A stretch of DNA of 64,000 nt from Betaproteobacteria bacterium HGW-Betaproteobacteria-9 (GTDB taxonomy: Bacteria; Pseudomonadota; Gammaproteobacteria; Burkholderiales; Burkholderiaceae_C), in assembly GCA_002842215.1 (NCBI GenBank), contig PHCC01000003.1, positions 124,001 through 188,000 on the forward strand. Direction: 5' to 3'. The position numbers were made by a program, and so were the translations under genes. Under the pieces are notes generated by a model. It saw only the letters and a list, made by a program, of their open reading frames with translations, did no database searches and was not told the DNA's origin. This document shows, piece after piece, positions 48,980 to 60,713 of this stretch; position 1 is the stretch's first letter; the number at the start of each line of letters is the position of its first letter.

Positions 48980-49139
48980 GTGCATGTGAGTACCAAGCCC
49001 CGTGGTGTTGCCCTCGCGGGCGCCAGCGTTGACGCCCAATTGCAGATGTACACCGGCATGGTGGCCGAGGCCCACGTCGACCGCATGCAAAATGCCGACA
49101 CATTCTGCTGTCGTTCGATATTGAATCAGGGAGGTATCG

Positions 49140-49592
49140 GTGGTGATAGTCCGAAGAAGGTTGTTGGCCAGAGGTGTGATTTTGGCCGCTGCGGCATTGA
49201 GCATGCAGGGCTGCAGATCTCTGGGCCTGCGCTACAAAATTGCATCAGACGCAGAGGGCGAACACAGCCCTTTTGAAATGGATCGAATTCTGGCAGCAGA
49301 AGTCGAGAAGTACCCTCAGTCCTCCCTGGACCGACCCTTGAAGGCCGTTCGCGTTACGGCACCAAATTATCCAAAATGGGTCGCGCGTGAACACACGGGC
49401 CGAGTCCTCGTCAGGTTCACGATTGGCCCTGAGGGCAAGGTGACCAGCGTGATCGCAAGACCCGAGGACAACCCAGAGTTGGTCAAACTGGTAACCGACG
49501 CTCTGATGTCCTGGAGATTCGAACCGCCCTTTGAGAATGGACAACCCACATCAGTGAGCATGAAGCTGCCATTCAAATTTGAAGCATGGTAG
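49140..49592 (+). CDS. Lipoprotein with TonB C-terminal (energy transducer-like) domain
   Basis: The 150-residue protein has a lipobox (ALSMQGC) and a TonB_C-like domain: PNYPKWVAREHTGRVLVRFTIGPEGKVTSVIARP followed by LVTDALMSWRFEPP. Single-domain TonB-C proteins without a membrane TonB helix are common and their partners unknown; here the lipoprotein signal replaces the helix. AGGGAGG sits 5-8 bases before the GTG start(s) 49140/49143. Codon use is slightly less GC-rich than neighbours (AAAATTGCATCAGACGC and similar). Confidence 0.78.
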   Translation: MVIVRRRLLARGVILAAAALSMQGCRSLGLRYKIASDAEGEHSPFEMDRILAAEVEKYPQSSLDRPLKAVRVTAPNYPKWVAREHTGRVLVRFTIGPEGKVTSVIARPEDNPELVKLVTDALMSWRFEPPFENGQPTSVSMKLPFKFEAW

Positions 49593-49608
49593 CTGGCAGG
49601 AAGTCCGC

Positions 49609-50757
<1,149 letters not shown>

Positions 50758-50794
50758 TTACGGCGCGCCGGATTGACGCGGCATCAACGTGGAC

Positions 50795-51808
50795 TCACCA
50801 GTGGTTCAGCGCCTCGCGCAGCCGGGCTTTGACGTCCGCGTTGGCGAAGCTGGCGTCGATGGACGTGCGGGCCACGGCGCGCAGCTCGGCGTCGGTCCAG
50901 CCGAAGGCGGCCTGGCACTGCGCGTATTCGGCTTCGAGTGTGGTCTCCAGCAGGGCCGGGTCGTCGGTGTTGAGCGAGACGGGCACACCCGCGCGGCGCA
51001 GCCGGTCCACCGGGTGGGCGTCGATCGACGGGTAGACGCCGAGCTTGAGGTTGGACGTGGGACACACGCCCAGCGGGATCTGGCGCTCGGCCAGCAGGGC
51101 CACGAGCGCGGGGTCTTCGATGGCGCGCACGCCGTGGTCGATGCGGTCGGCGCCGAGCCATTCGATCGCGTCGCGCACGCCTTCGGGGCCGCTGGACTCA
51201 CCCGCGTGCACGGTGCGCTTCAGGCCCGCGGCGCCGGCGCGGTGGAAGGCTTCGGCGAAGCGCGGCCCGGTGCGCCCCGCGGCTGCCTCGTTGCCGTCGA
51301 TGGAGAGCGCCACCACGCGCGGATGCCGCAGCGCCACCAACGTGTCCACCAGTTCCGCTGCCGCATCGGCCGACTGCGTGCGCAGCAGGCTCACGCACAG
51401 ACCCACGGGGGGCAGACCGTCCTGCTCGGCGGCGCGAAAGCCGGCGTCGAGCGCGTCGATCATGGCTGCCAGGCGGCCGTGCCAGGGCTTCCAGTGGGTG
51501 GGGTTGAAGATCAGGTCGGCGTAGCCCGTGCCGCTGGCGGCCAGGCGCTGGCTGAAGCCGTAGGCCGCTTCGGCCAGTTCTTCGCGGCTGCGCACCAGAC
51601 CGCAGGCCCAGTCGAGAAAATGCAGGAAGTCCGCCAGGCCCTCGAACTTCAGCAACTGCTCGGGCGGACGGGGCAGCGGCTCGCCGAAGCGCCGGGCCCA
51701 GGCTTCCAGCTGCGGCACCGGCAGGCAGCCCTCCAGGTGCACGTGGACTTCGGCGCGGGGCAGGGTGCGCAGGCGGTGAAGCGGCGTGTCAAGGGTGTTT
51801 GCTGTCAT
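50795..51808 (-). CDS. add: Adenosine deaminase family protein
   Basis: The 337-residue enzyme has the amidohydrolase zinc and substrate motifs HVHLEG at the N-terminus, HAGESSGPEGVRDAI, DRIDHGVRA, CPTSNLKLGVYPSI and the catalytic SLNTDDPALLETTL near the end. It deaminates adenosine (or adenine, or a related base) in purine salvage. The ORF can extend to 52135, but conserved sequence begins just after ATG 51808. It is 46 bp from dauA on the same strand. Confidence 0.9.
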   Translation of the reverse strand: MTANTLDTPLHRLRTLPRAEVHVHLEGCLPVPQLEAWARRFGEPLPRPPEQLLKFEGLADFLHFLDWACGLVRSREELAEAAYGFSQRLAASGTGYADLIFNPTHWKPWHGRLAAMIDALDAGFRAAEQDGLPPVGLCVSLLRTQSADAAAELVDTLVALRHPRVVALSIDGNEAAAGRTGPRFAEAFHRAGAAGLKRTVHAGESSGPEGVRDAIEWLGADRIDHGVRAIEDPALVALLAERQIPLGVCPTSNLKLGVYPSIDAHPVDRLRRAGVPVSLNTDDPALLETTLEAEYAQCQAAFGWTDAELRAVARTSIDASFANADVKARLREALNHW

Positions 51809-52046
51809 GGACTGGCGGTGAAGGTCTGGAGGAACGCCATGATCGCTGATGCCAGCGGCTGTGCCATACGGCCTGTCGCATAGCGGTGATCGGATCACCA
51901 TGTAGACCGCCACCGCAAGCGGTGTGTGTCTGCGACCGGCGGTCGTTGTGCCAGCAAGTCGCTGGCTACACTGGCCCCACCGGCGCCGGGAGCCGCCGCT
52001 CCAGGTCACCTTGAATCCCGCAACGCCTTCGTCAACCACCACCGGC

Positions 52047-52475
52047 ATGCACGATCCGTTCAACCTCCAGCGTTTCATGGACGCCCAGTCCGGTGTCCAT
52101 GAAACCGCGCTCGCCGAGCTGAAACAGGGTCGCAAGCAGACCCACTGGATCTGGTTCGTGCTGCCCCAGCTCCGCGGCCTGGGGAACAGCCACCACGCCC
52201 GGTTCTATGGCATCAGCGGCAAGGCCGAAGCGGCGGCCTATCTGGCCCATCCGATGCTGGGCCCACGGCTGATCGAATGCATCCTTGCGATCAGCCACCA
52301 CGTTGGCCGGAGCGCCGAGTCCATCCTCGGCCCCATTGACGCTCTCAAGTTCCGCAGCTGCCTGACGCTGTTCGAGGCGGTCTCACCGGAAACACCCGAG
52401 TTCTCCGCCGCGCTGCGGCAGTTCTACGGCGGCACCCGCTGCCCAAAGACGCTGGCGCTGCTGGTTGATGGGTAG
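52047..52475 (+). CDS. DUF1810 family protein
   Basis: The 142-residue protein opens with DPFNLQRFMDAQSGVHETALAELKQGRKQTHWIWFVLPQLRGLG, the hallmark of DUF1810, and has the later GPIDALKFRSCLTLFEAV. The family has no settled biochemical function. It converges with dnaJ; a Rho-independent terminator lies between them. Confidence 0.9.
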   Translation: MHDPFNLQRFMDAQSGVHETALAELKQGRKQTHWIWFVLPQLRGLGNSHHARFYGISGKAEAAAYLAHPMLGPRLIECILAISHHVGRSAESILGPIDALKFRSCLTLFEAVSPETPEFSAALRQFYGGTRCPKTLALLVDG

Positions 52476-52517
52476 AAGGCGTCGGTGAGCGGGTCCGCGG
52501 GTTGATTGGATGAAGGC

Positions 52518-52548
52518 AAAAAAAGGGGCGACGGTCACCCGTCGCCCC
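52518..52548 (-). terminator. Rho-independent terminator of dnaJ
   Basis: On the minus strand GGGGCGACGG-gtga-CCGTCGCCCC is a 10-bp GC stem followed by seven T's (plus-strand AAAAAAA at 52518-52524). It ends the grpE-dnaK-dnaJ transcript. On the plus strand there is no long T-run, so it is one-directional. Confidence 0.92.
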
Positions 52549-52576
52549 TTCGCATTTCTGAACCCCTCAGCCGAAC

Positions 52577-53701
52577 TCAGACGAAGAAACTCTTCGCCTT
52601 TTCAAACCAGCCTTTGTCGTGCGGGCTGTGCTTGTGGCCGCCCTTCTTGAACGACTCGTCGAGTTCCTTGAGCAGCTTGCGCTGGTGTTCGGTGAGCTTG
52701 ACCGGCGTTTCCACCGCCACGTGGCAATACAGGTCGCCGGGGTAGCTGCTGCGCACGCCTTTGACGCCCTTGCCGCGCAGGCGGAAGGTCTTGCCGCTCT
52801 GCGTGCCTTCGGGCAGGTCGATGGTGGCCTTGCCTTGCAGGGTGGGCACGTCGATCTCGCCGCCGAGTGCGGCGATGGTCATGCTCACGGGCACCTGGCA
52901 GTGCAGGTCGTCGCCCTCGCGTTCGAAGATGTCGTGCTTGCGCAGCCGGATCTCGATGTAGAGGTCGCCCGAGGGGCCGCCGTTCTGGCCCGGCTCGCCG
53001 TTGCCGCTGCTGCGGATGCGCTGGCCGTCGTCGATGCCGGCGGGGATCTTGATCTCCAGCGTCTTCTGCTTCTTGATCTTGCCCTGGCCGTGGCAGCTGG
53101 TGCAGGGCTCGGGAATGATCTTGCCGCTGCCGTGGCAGGTGGGGCAGGTCTGTTGCACGCTGAAGAAGCCCTGGCGCATCTGCACCTGACCCTGGCCGTG
53201 GCAGGTGGAGCAGGTCTTGACACTGGTGCCGGGTTTGGCCCCGGTGCCTTTGCAGCTTTCGCAGTCGTCCCACGAGGGGATCTTGATCTGTGCGTCCTTG
53301 CCGGTGGCGGCCTCTTCGAGGCTGATTTCCATGGCGTAGGACAGGTCGGCACCGCGGTAGACCTGACGGCCATTGCGCTGGCCGCGGGCACCGCCAAAGA
53401 TGTCGCCGAAGATGTCACCAAAGGCATCGCCGAAGCCGTTGAAGCCTTCGGCGCCACCGCGCATGTTGGGGTCCACGCCGGCGTGGCCATGCTGGTCGTA
53501 GGCGGCCTTCTTCTGCGGGTCCGACAGCATTTCGTAGGCCTCTTTGGCCTCCTTGAAGCGTTCTTCGGCGGCCTTGGCCGCATCACCCTGGTTGCGGTCC
53601 GGGTGGTGCTTCATCGCCAGCTTGCGGTACGCCTTTTTGATCTCGTCGTCCGAGGCGTTCTTGGGCACGCCCAGCACTTCGTAAAAATCGCGTTTAGCCA
53701 T
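52577..53701 (-). CDS. dnaJ: Chaperone DnaJ
   Basis: The 374-residue co-chaperone has the J domain with HPD at residues 33-35, a G/F-rich linker (GGARGQRNG), four CxxCxG zinc motifs (CESCKG, CSTCHG, CPTCHG, CTSCHG) and the C-terminal substrate-binding barrel. It stimulates DnaK ATPase and delivers substrates. It lies 84 bp after dnaK, with a hairpin in the gap. Confidence 0.98.
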   Translation of the reverse strand: MAKRDFYEVLGVPKNASDDEIKKAYRKLAMKHHPDRNQGDAAKAAEERFKEAKEAYEMLSDPQKKAAYDQHGHAGVDPNMRGGAEGFNGFGDAFGDIFGDIFGGARGQRNGRQVYRGADLSYAMEISLEEAATGKDAQIKIPSWDDCESCKGTGAKPGTSVKTCSTCHGQGQVQMRQGFFSVQQTCPTCHGSGKIIPEPCTSCHGQGKIKKQKTLEIKIPAGIDDGQRIRSSGNGEPGQNGGPSGDLYIEIRLRKHDIFEREGDDLHCQVPVSMTIAALGGEIDVPTLQGKATIDLPEGTQSGKTFRLRGKGVKGVRSSYPGDLYCHVAVETPVKLTEHQRKLLKELDESFKKGGHKHSPHDKGWFEKAKSFFV

Positions 53702-53730
53702 GGTCTGTTGCAGATCTGTTTGAACACAAA

Positions 53731-53758
53731 CGCCGCGTCAGGTTGCCCAGACGCGGCG
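53731..53758 (-). terminator. Hairpin between dnaK and dnaJ (weak terminator or attenuator)
   Basis: CGCCGCGTC-aggttgccca-GACGCGGCG forms a 9-bp GC stem, followed on the minus strand by TTTGTG only. Such a hairpin would lower dnaJ relative to dnaK or mark RNA processing. A full terminator is unlikely because no T-run is present. Confidence 0.42.
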
Positions 53759-53785
53759 GCGGCTTGAAAGCCTTCAAAAAGGCGA

Positions 53786-55723
<1,938 letters not shown>

Positions 55724-55791
55724 TTGTGTGCTCCGGTTCTAAAAGTGAATGTTGAAAAGGGTGTGGATGCGGTGTGCATCGCTTGTGGAAG

Positions 55792-55820
55792 ATGTGTGGA
55801 TAACTCGGGTGTTTTTCAAG
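55792..55820 (-). promoter_or_regulatory. Sigma-32 promoter candidate of dnaK
   Basis: On the minus strand CTTGAAA (55820-55814), 14 bases, then CCACACAT (55799-55792). The heat-shock consensus is CTTGAAA with a spacer near 14 and CCCCATNT. It lies in the 118-bp gap between grpE and dnaK. Confidence 0.65.
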
Positions 55821-55841
55821 CCCCTGGCCACGCAAATGCCT

Positions 55842-56396
55842 CTATTTGGGTGCGGCGACGGTGACCAGGGCCGGGCGCAGCACGCGGTCGGCGATCAGGT
55901 AGCCTTTTTGCAGCACGGCGACCACGGTGTTGGCTTCCTGCTCGGCGGGCACCATGCTGATGGCCTGGTGCTGGTGGGGGTCGAATTTGCTGCCGCTGGC
56001 CGGGGCGATTTCCAGCACCTTGTGGCGCTCCAGCGCGCTTTTCAGCTGCTTGAGGGTGGCTTCAGAGCCTTCGCGCAGCTGCTCGCGCGTGGCTTCCTGG
56101 ATGCCGAGACCAGCTTCGAGGCTGTCGGCGACGGCCAGCAGACTCTCGGCAAAGCTCTCCACCGCGAACTTGCGCGCCTTGCTGATGTCGTCCTCGGCCC
56201 GGCGGCGGGCGTTTTCGGCCTCGGCCTTGGCTCGCAGGAACTGGTCGGCCAGATCGGCGTTTTTCGCTTTGAGTTCGGTGACTTCGTTGGTCAGGGCAGC
56301 CAGCGCGTCGGCTTCGGCCACGGCCGCAGCGGCGAGGGCTTCTTCCGCGTTGAGGGGGGAGGTGTGCTCGGGGGCGGGGTTCGGTGGTTGGATCAT
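55842..56396 (-). CDS. grpE: Nucleotide exchange factor GrpE
   Basis: The 184-residue protein has the long N-terminal helix ([33 protein letters not shown]) and the C-terminal beta domain with [14 protein letters not shown] and [24 protein letters not shown]. It releases ADP from DnaK. ATG 56396 is used; the longer ORF to 56561 passes through the promoter region. Confidence 0.96.
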   Translation of the reverse strand: MIQPPNPAPEHTSPLNAEEALAAAAVAEADALAALTNEVTELKAKNADLADQFLRAKAEAENARRRAEDDISKARKFAVESFAESLLAVADSLEAGLGIQEATREQLREGSEATLKQLKSALERHKVLEIAPASGSKFDPHQHQAISMVPAEQEANTVVAVLQKGYLIADRVLRPALVTVAAPK

Positions 56397-56447
56397 GTCG
56401 ATGAAGAATGGTCGTGAAATCGATGGCAAAGCTGGCCGTGCGCGGTA

Positions 56448-56474
56448 ATTCGGGGCGGTCTGGCCGGATTCAAG
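56448..56474 (-). promoter_or_regulatory. Sigma-32 promoter candidate of grpE
   Basis: On the minus strand CTTGAA (56474-56469), 13 bases, then CCCCGAAT (56455-56448), close to the heat-shock consensus. No CIRCE element is visible, so heat-shock sigma rather than HrcA is the likely control. Confidence 0.7.
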
Positions 56475-56536
56475 GGGGTTGGCGGCAAAAGGGCCCGATG
56501 CGGGTGAAAATTGGCGTTTTTCACAGAGACAAGTCC

Positions 56537-57385
56537 ATGAAACTCTTTCGCCACGGCCCACAGGGCGCCGAAAAACCCGGTCTGATCGACGCCAGCGGTG
56601 CGCTGCGCGACCTCTCGGGCGTGGTGCCGGACATCGGTCCGGCCACCCTGGGGCGTGATTTTATGTCGCGGCTGGCGGCGCTGGATGCGGCGACCTTGCC
56701 GCAGCTGCCGGCCGACACCCGCCTGGGCCCCTGTGTGGGGGCTGTGGGCAATGTCGTGTGCATCGGTCTGAACTACGCCGACCACGCCGCCGAAGCCGGC
56801 CTGAAGGCGCCCGGCCAGCCGATCGTGTTCAACAAACACAACGGCGCCATCAGCGGCCCGACGGACGATGTCTGGCTGGCGCCCGGCTCGCAGAAGCTGG
56901 ACTGGGAGGTGGAGCTGGGCATCGTGATCGGCGAGCGCGCCTTCCACGTGAGCGAAGCGGATGCGCTGAACCATGTGGCCGGCTTCTGCCTGGTGAACGA
57001 CGTTTCCGAACGGGCGTACCAGATCGAATACGAGGGCCAGTGGACCAAGGGCAAGAGCTACCCGACCCATTGCCCCATCGGTCCCTGGCTGGTGACGCCC
57101 GACGAGCTGGGCGACGAGCAGGACGTGGACCTGTGGCTGGACGTGAACGGCGTGCGGCGCCAGACCGGCAACACGCGCACCATGATCTTTGGCGTGAAGA
57201 CCATCGTGAGCTATCTCTCCCGTTTCATGGCGTTGATGCCTGGCGACGTGATCCCGACCGGCACGCCGCCCGGTGTCGGCATGGGCCAGAAGCCGCCGGT
57301 CTACCTGAAGGCGGGCGACGTGATCACGTTGGGCGGGCGCGGGCTGGGTGAGCAGCGACAAGTGGTGGTGAACGCGCCGGTCTGA
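56537..57385 (+). CDS. Fumarylacetoacetate hydrolase family protein
   Basis: The 282-residue protein has the FAH C-terminal domain: [14 protein letters not shown], the metal-binding acidic motif [25 protein letters not shown] and [15 protein letters not shown]. Members hydrolyse or decarboxylate acylpyruvates such as ureidoglycolate, 2,4-diketo-3-deoxy-L-fuconate or oxaloacetate; the substrate is not readable here. It diverges from grpE, and ATG 56537 has conserved [10 protein letters not shown] following it. Confidence 0.9.
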   Translation: MKLFRHGPQGAEKPGLIDASGALRDLSGVVPDIGPATLGRDFMSRLAALDAATLPQLPADTRLGPCVGAVGNVVCIGLNYADHAAEAGLKAPGQPIVFNKHNGAISGPTDDVWLAPGSQKLDWEVELGIVIGERAFHVSEADALNHVAGFCLVNDVSERAYQIEYEGQWTKGKSYPTHCPIGPWLVTPDELGDEQDVDLWLDVNGVRRQTGNTRTMIFGVKTIVSYLSRFMALMPGDVIPTGTPPGVGMGQKPPVYLKAGDVITLGGRGLGEQRQVVVNAPV

Positions 57386-57412
57386 TCGACGCAAGTCCGG
57401 TGCCTGTGTTGC

Positions 57413-57452
57413 CTCCCTCTCCCGCCCGCGGGAGAGGGCCGGGGCGAGGGGC
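57413..57452 (+). repeat. Dispersed intergenic repeat, family 2, copy 2
   Basis: CCCTCTCCCG-cccg-CGGGAGAGGG followed by CCGGGGCGAGGGG, nearly identical to the element at 34164-34202. It sits between the convergent FAH and HxlR genes, just touching the HxlR stop. Confidence 0.75.
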
Positions 57453-57454
57453 TC

Positions 57455-57784
57455 TCAGTGGTGCGCTGCCGCAGCCGATGCCGCCCGCGCCAGCTGGTGC
57501 GACCACTTGCTGGCGAATTGCTGCACGTCGGTCATGCGGCGGGCGAGGTCGGCGCCCTGGCTGGTGAGCCGGTAGCCGTCGCCGCCGTGGTCCACCAGGT
57601 GGGCGGCGCGCAGTTCTTTCAGGCGGGTGTTGAGCGTGTTGGGGGTGACGCCACCCACGCTGTCTTGCAGCAGGCGGAAGGTCTGGGGGTGACCATCGCT
57701 CAGTGCCCAGATCACACGCATGGCGTAGCGTGATTCCAGCAGATCAAAGAGCTGGATCACGGCGGTTGGGTCCTTGGCACTCAT
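57455..57784 (-). CDS. HxlR family winged-helix regulator
   Basis: The 109-residue protein is a single wHTH: LLESRYAMRVIWALSDGHPQTFRLLQDSVGGVTPNTLNTRLKELRAAHLVDHGG, the HxlR pattern where the central helix reads VTPNTLNTRLKEL. HxlR regulators often sense reactive aldehydes or aromatics. Upstream (57829-57859) is a -10-like TATAGT overlapped by two GCTAGC motifs, a possible self-operator. Confidence 0.85.
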   Translation of the reverse strand: MSAKDPTAVIQLFDLLESRYAMRVIWALSDGHPQTFRLLQDSVGGVTPNTLNTRLKELRAAHLVDHGGDGYRLTSQGADLARRMTDVQQFASKWSHQLARAASAAAAHH

Positions 57785-57828
57785 GTTGTGTCTCCTGGTG
57801 CAGCCCTCTGTGACGGGGCTTGAGAAAC

Positions 57829-57859
57829 ACTATACGGCGCCTGCTAGCAGTTTGCTAGC
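57829..57859 (-). promoter_or_regulatory. HxlR gene promoter with twin GCTAGC motifs
   Basis: On the minus strand TATAGT (57834-57829) is a good -10. GCTAGC occurs twice, at 57843-57848 and 57854-57859, five bases apart. Each is self-palindromic, and together they span the expected -35 area. This is a plausible repressor operator. Confidence 0.5.
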
Positions 57860-57929
57860 TGTGTGCACTGCAGCAATGTGGCGCAATGTCCAAGGCTCCG
57901 GATATACCCGGATTGCGCGAGCCAGGGGA

Positions 57930-58463
57930 CTACCGCAGATACACCTTGCGCAGCAGGGTATTGAGGGTCTCCAGCTCGGCGGGCGTCAGGGCGTGGGAGA
58001 CGTCGTGCTCCAGCCGCGTGGCGGTGGTCTGGGCCTGCTTCTGCAGGCGCTTGCCCTCGGCGGAGAGGTGCAGCCCCTGCGCACGGCGGTCGGACGGGTG
58101 AGGTTTGCGCTCGATCAGGCCGCGTTTGTCCAGGCTTTTGATCATGCCCACCAGGTTGGGCGGCAGGATGTCGAGTTCGGCGCACAGCTGGCGCGAGGTC
58201 ACGCCCGGGTTGTGGGCGATGAGCGTGAGCACCGAAAAGTCCACCGGGCGCAGGCCAAAGGGCGCCATGCGTCGCAGGAACACAGCGATCACCGACAGCG
58301 CAGCGCGGCGCGCGTTGTAGCCCAGCAGGGTTTCCAGGTAGCTGGTGTCCAGACCCGGGGAGGCCTCGGACGCCTCGGTGGTTGTTTTCACCTCATCGGT
58401 GTTGGCGGTTTTGCGGGGCGCCCGGGGGCGGCGCAGGGTGTTGGCGACGGAAGGTTCAGACAT
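57930..58463 (-). CDS. MarR family regulator of the acyl-CoA catabolic operon
   Basis: The 177-residue protein has the MarR fold: LRPVDFSVLTLIAHNPGVTSRQLCAELDILPPNLVGMIKSLDKRGLIERKPHPSDRRAQGL. A 40-residue charged N-terminal extension precedes it. It ends the minus-strand run with feruloyl-CoA synthase, thiolase, SDR and acyl-CoA dehydrogenase. MarR proteins that answer aromatic acyl-CoAs (CouR, FerC types) occur in such clusters. ATG 58463 is 45 bp after the corrected dehydrogenase stop. Confidence 0.88.
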   Translation of the reverse strand: MSEPSVANTLRRPRAPRKTANTDEVKTTTEASEASPGLDTSYLETLLGYNARRAALSVIAVFLRRMAPFGLRPVDFSVLTLIAHNPGVTSRQLCAELDILPPNLVGMIKSLDKRGLIERKPHPSDRRAQGLHLSAEGKRLQKQAQTTATRLEHDVSHALTPAELETLNTLLRKVYLR

Positions 58464-58508
58464 GGCTGGCAAGCATAGCGCGAGCGCAAAGTTCGTCCTT
58501 GACTGGGG

Positions 58509-60141
58509 TCATGCCGCGTCCAGGCTGGCCTCGAGCATGGCCAGTCGCATGTGAAACTCGGGCCAGACCCAGCGCCAGAAACCGGCCTGCGCGGCTTGCC
58601 AGCGCGGCGCGTCGGCCCCGGCGGTGACGCCGATGCGGGCCCAGGCCCAGGCCGCGCGGCAGCAGGCGCTCGCGCAAGAAGGTGGTGAAGCGGGCGAACT
58701 GTGCTTTCACACGCACGGCTTGTGCATCGTCGCCCAACTCGGCACCGATGTCGGTCAGCAGCTGCAACAGGGCCGCGCCGCCGTCCGGCAGGGTCTTGCG
58801 CAGCAGCAGGTCGATCGCCTGGATCTCGTTGGTGCCTTCGTAGATCATGGCGACGCGCGAATCGCGCACGATCTGCTCGATGCCCCATTCGCGCACGAAG
58901 CCGTGGCCGCCGAAAACCTGCAGGCAGGCGCTGGCGCCGTGGAAGGCCTGGTCGGTCCAGGCCGACTTGAGCACCGGCGTGACCAGGCTGCACCAGCGGC
59001 TGGCGAGCTCGCGGCGGGCGGCGTCGCCGTGGTTTTTCAGGATGTCCAGCTCCAGCGCGGTGCGGTAGGCCACGACCCGGCCGGCGTCGATCCAGGCGCG
59101 TTGGGCGTCGAGGATGCGGCGCATGGCGGGGTGTTGCTCGATCAAATCGGCTTCGCCGGCTTTCGCATGGCCGCCGGGCGCACGCATCTGGCGGCGTTCT
59201 TTTGAATAGGCGTCGGCCTTCTGCCAGGCCGCGTCGAGCAGGCCAATGCCCTGCAGGCCCACGTGCAGGCGCGCGGCGTTCATCATCACGAACATCGCGT
59301 TGAGGCCCTTGCCCGGCTCGCCGACGATCGAGCCCGGGGCTTCGTCGAAACGCATCACGCAGGTGGGGCTGCCGTGCAGGCCCATTTTTTCTTCGATGCG
59401 TTCGCACACGACCGCGCTTCTGGAACCGTCTTCGTAGAACTTCGGCACCAGAAACAGCGACAGGCCTTTCGGACCGGGTGGGCTGTCGGGCAGGCGCGCG
59501 AGCACCAGGTGCACGATGTTGTCGGTCAGGTCGTGCTCGCCGCCGGAGATGAAGATCTTGGTGCCGCTCAACGAGAAGCGGCCATCGGCCAGGGGCACGG
59601 CTTTGGTGCGAACCAGACCGAGGTCGGAGCCAGCGTGCGGTTCGGTCAGGCACATGGTGGCCAGCCATTCGCCGGTGGCCACTTTCTCCAGGTAACGCGC
59701 CTTCAACTCGGGCGAGGCATGGTGTTTGATGCACTCGTAGGCCCCATGCAGCAGGCCGGGCGCCATGGTCCAGCCGTGGTTGGCCGCGCTCAGCATCTCG
59801 TAGAGCATGGCCTCCAGCGCAGCGGGCAGGCCCTGGCCACCGTCTTCGGCCGCGCAGGCCAACGAGGGCCAGCCGGCTTGCCAGAAGGACTGGTAGGCGT
59901 CGCGGAAACCCGGCGGCATGGTGACGGCACCGACCTTCCACTGGGCGCCGATTTCGTCGCCTTCCCGGTTGAGCGGCGCAATGACTTCGGCGACGAACTT
60001 GCCCGCTTCCTCGATCACCTGCTGCATCAGCGCTGCGTCGGCCTCGGCGTGGGCGGGCAGCGCCTGCAACTGCGCGGGGGCTTTCAGCACCTCGAACAGG
60101 ATGAAGTTCATGTCGTCGGTGCGGGGCTGGAAGGCGTTCAT
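58509..60141 (-). pseudogene. Acyl-CoA dehydrogenase with a C-terminal frameshift
   Basis: The protein has acyl-CoA dehydrogenase features: FVAEVIAPLNREGDEIG, CLTEPHAGSDLGLV (FAD-binding), GTKIFISGGEHD, the glutamate-region RVAMIYEGTNEIQAIDLLLRK. The uncorrected frame runs to 58456 (561 aa), but its last ~50 residues read as Arg/Pro/Gly-rich noise. From about 58660 the expected C-terminus continues in the neighbouring frame (AAWAWARIGVTAGADAPRW ... EFHMRLAMLEASLDAA) to TGA at 58509-58511. A one-base C insertion (or two-base deletion) in CTGCCGCGCG near 58655 would explain it. Enzyme core is intact; loss of the C-terminus may or may not inactivate it. Confidence 0.7.
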
Positions 60142-60177
60142 GGGTTCACTCGAATTCGGATGGTGCGGTCTGACGGG

Positions 60178-60597
60178 TCAGCTGCAAAGGGCCTTGATGT
60201 CCTCGGGGACCGGGATGGCCTTGATGCGGGTCGGATCGTCGGGGTGCTTGATGCAGAAAGCGCGTGTCTCCGTGCCTTCGCAGAGCACGGTGTCGCCGCG
60301 CATCACCACGTGTTTGTGGATCAGCACCTTGTCGCGCCACTCGGTCACGCTGGTGTGGATCTGCAGGCGCTCGCCGTAGGTGGCGGGGCGCATGAACTTG
60401 GTGTGGATCTCCAGCAGCGGCGTGCCGATGATGCCGGTGGTCTTGACCAGCTCGCGCCACGGCGGCACGCCGCACTTCACGAAAAAATTCAGCGACGAGG
60501 CGTCCATCCACTTCGAGAAGTTGGGAAAGAACACGATGCCGGCGGGATCGCAGTCGCCAAACATCACCTCGACTTCGTACACAACGGTTTTTGACAT
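60178..60597 (-). CDS. 4-hydroxybenzoyl-CoA thioesterase family protein
   Basis: The 139-residue hot-dog thioesterase has the 4HBT signature FGDCDPAGIVFFPNF with catalytic D17 and a conserved PATYGERLQIHTSVTEW. It hydrolyses aryl- or acyl-CoA esters. It lies in the aromatic acyl-CoA cluster, 116 bp after the SDR gene (with repeat copy C between) and 36 bp before the dehydrogenase. Confidence 0.88.
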   Translation of the reverse strand: MSKTVVYEVEVMFGDCDPAGIVFFPNFSKWMDASSLNFFVKCGVPPWRELVKTTGIIGTPLLEIHTKFMRPATYGERLQIHTSVTEWRDKVLIHKHVVMRGDTVLCEGTETRAFCIKHPDDPTRIKAIPVPEDIKALCS

Positions 60598-60625
60598 GGG
60601 AGCTGTTGGAAAGAGGGGTTTGAAC

Positions 60626-60712
60626 CGAGGGCGCCGCGGAACCGGCTTTGCCGGGCCGCCTGCGCCGCCCCCTGGGGGGGCACGCCGCGCAGCGGCGGCG
60701 CGGGGGGTACCT
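60626..60712 (+). repeat. Dispersed GC-rich intergenic repeat, family 1, copy C
   Basis: It contains ACCGGCTTTGCCGGGCCGCC, then GCCGCCCCCTGGGGGGGC and a CGCCGCGCAGCGGCGGCGCG tail, a variant of copies A and B. It separates the SDR and thioesterase genes of one operon, so it is transcribed and could fold into stable RNA hairpins there. Confidence 0.75.
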
Positions 60713-60713
60713 G

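Noticed and set aside
55724-56536. CIRCE element for HrcA control of grpE or dnaK
   Set aside because: No TTAGCACTC-N9-GAGTGCTAA-like repeat is present; sigma-32-like promoters explain the control better.
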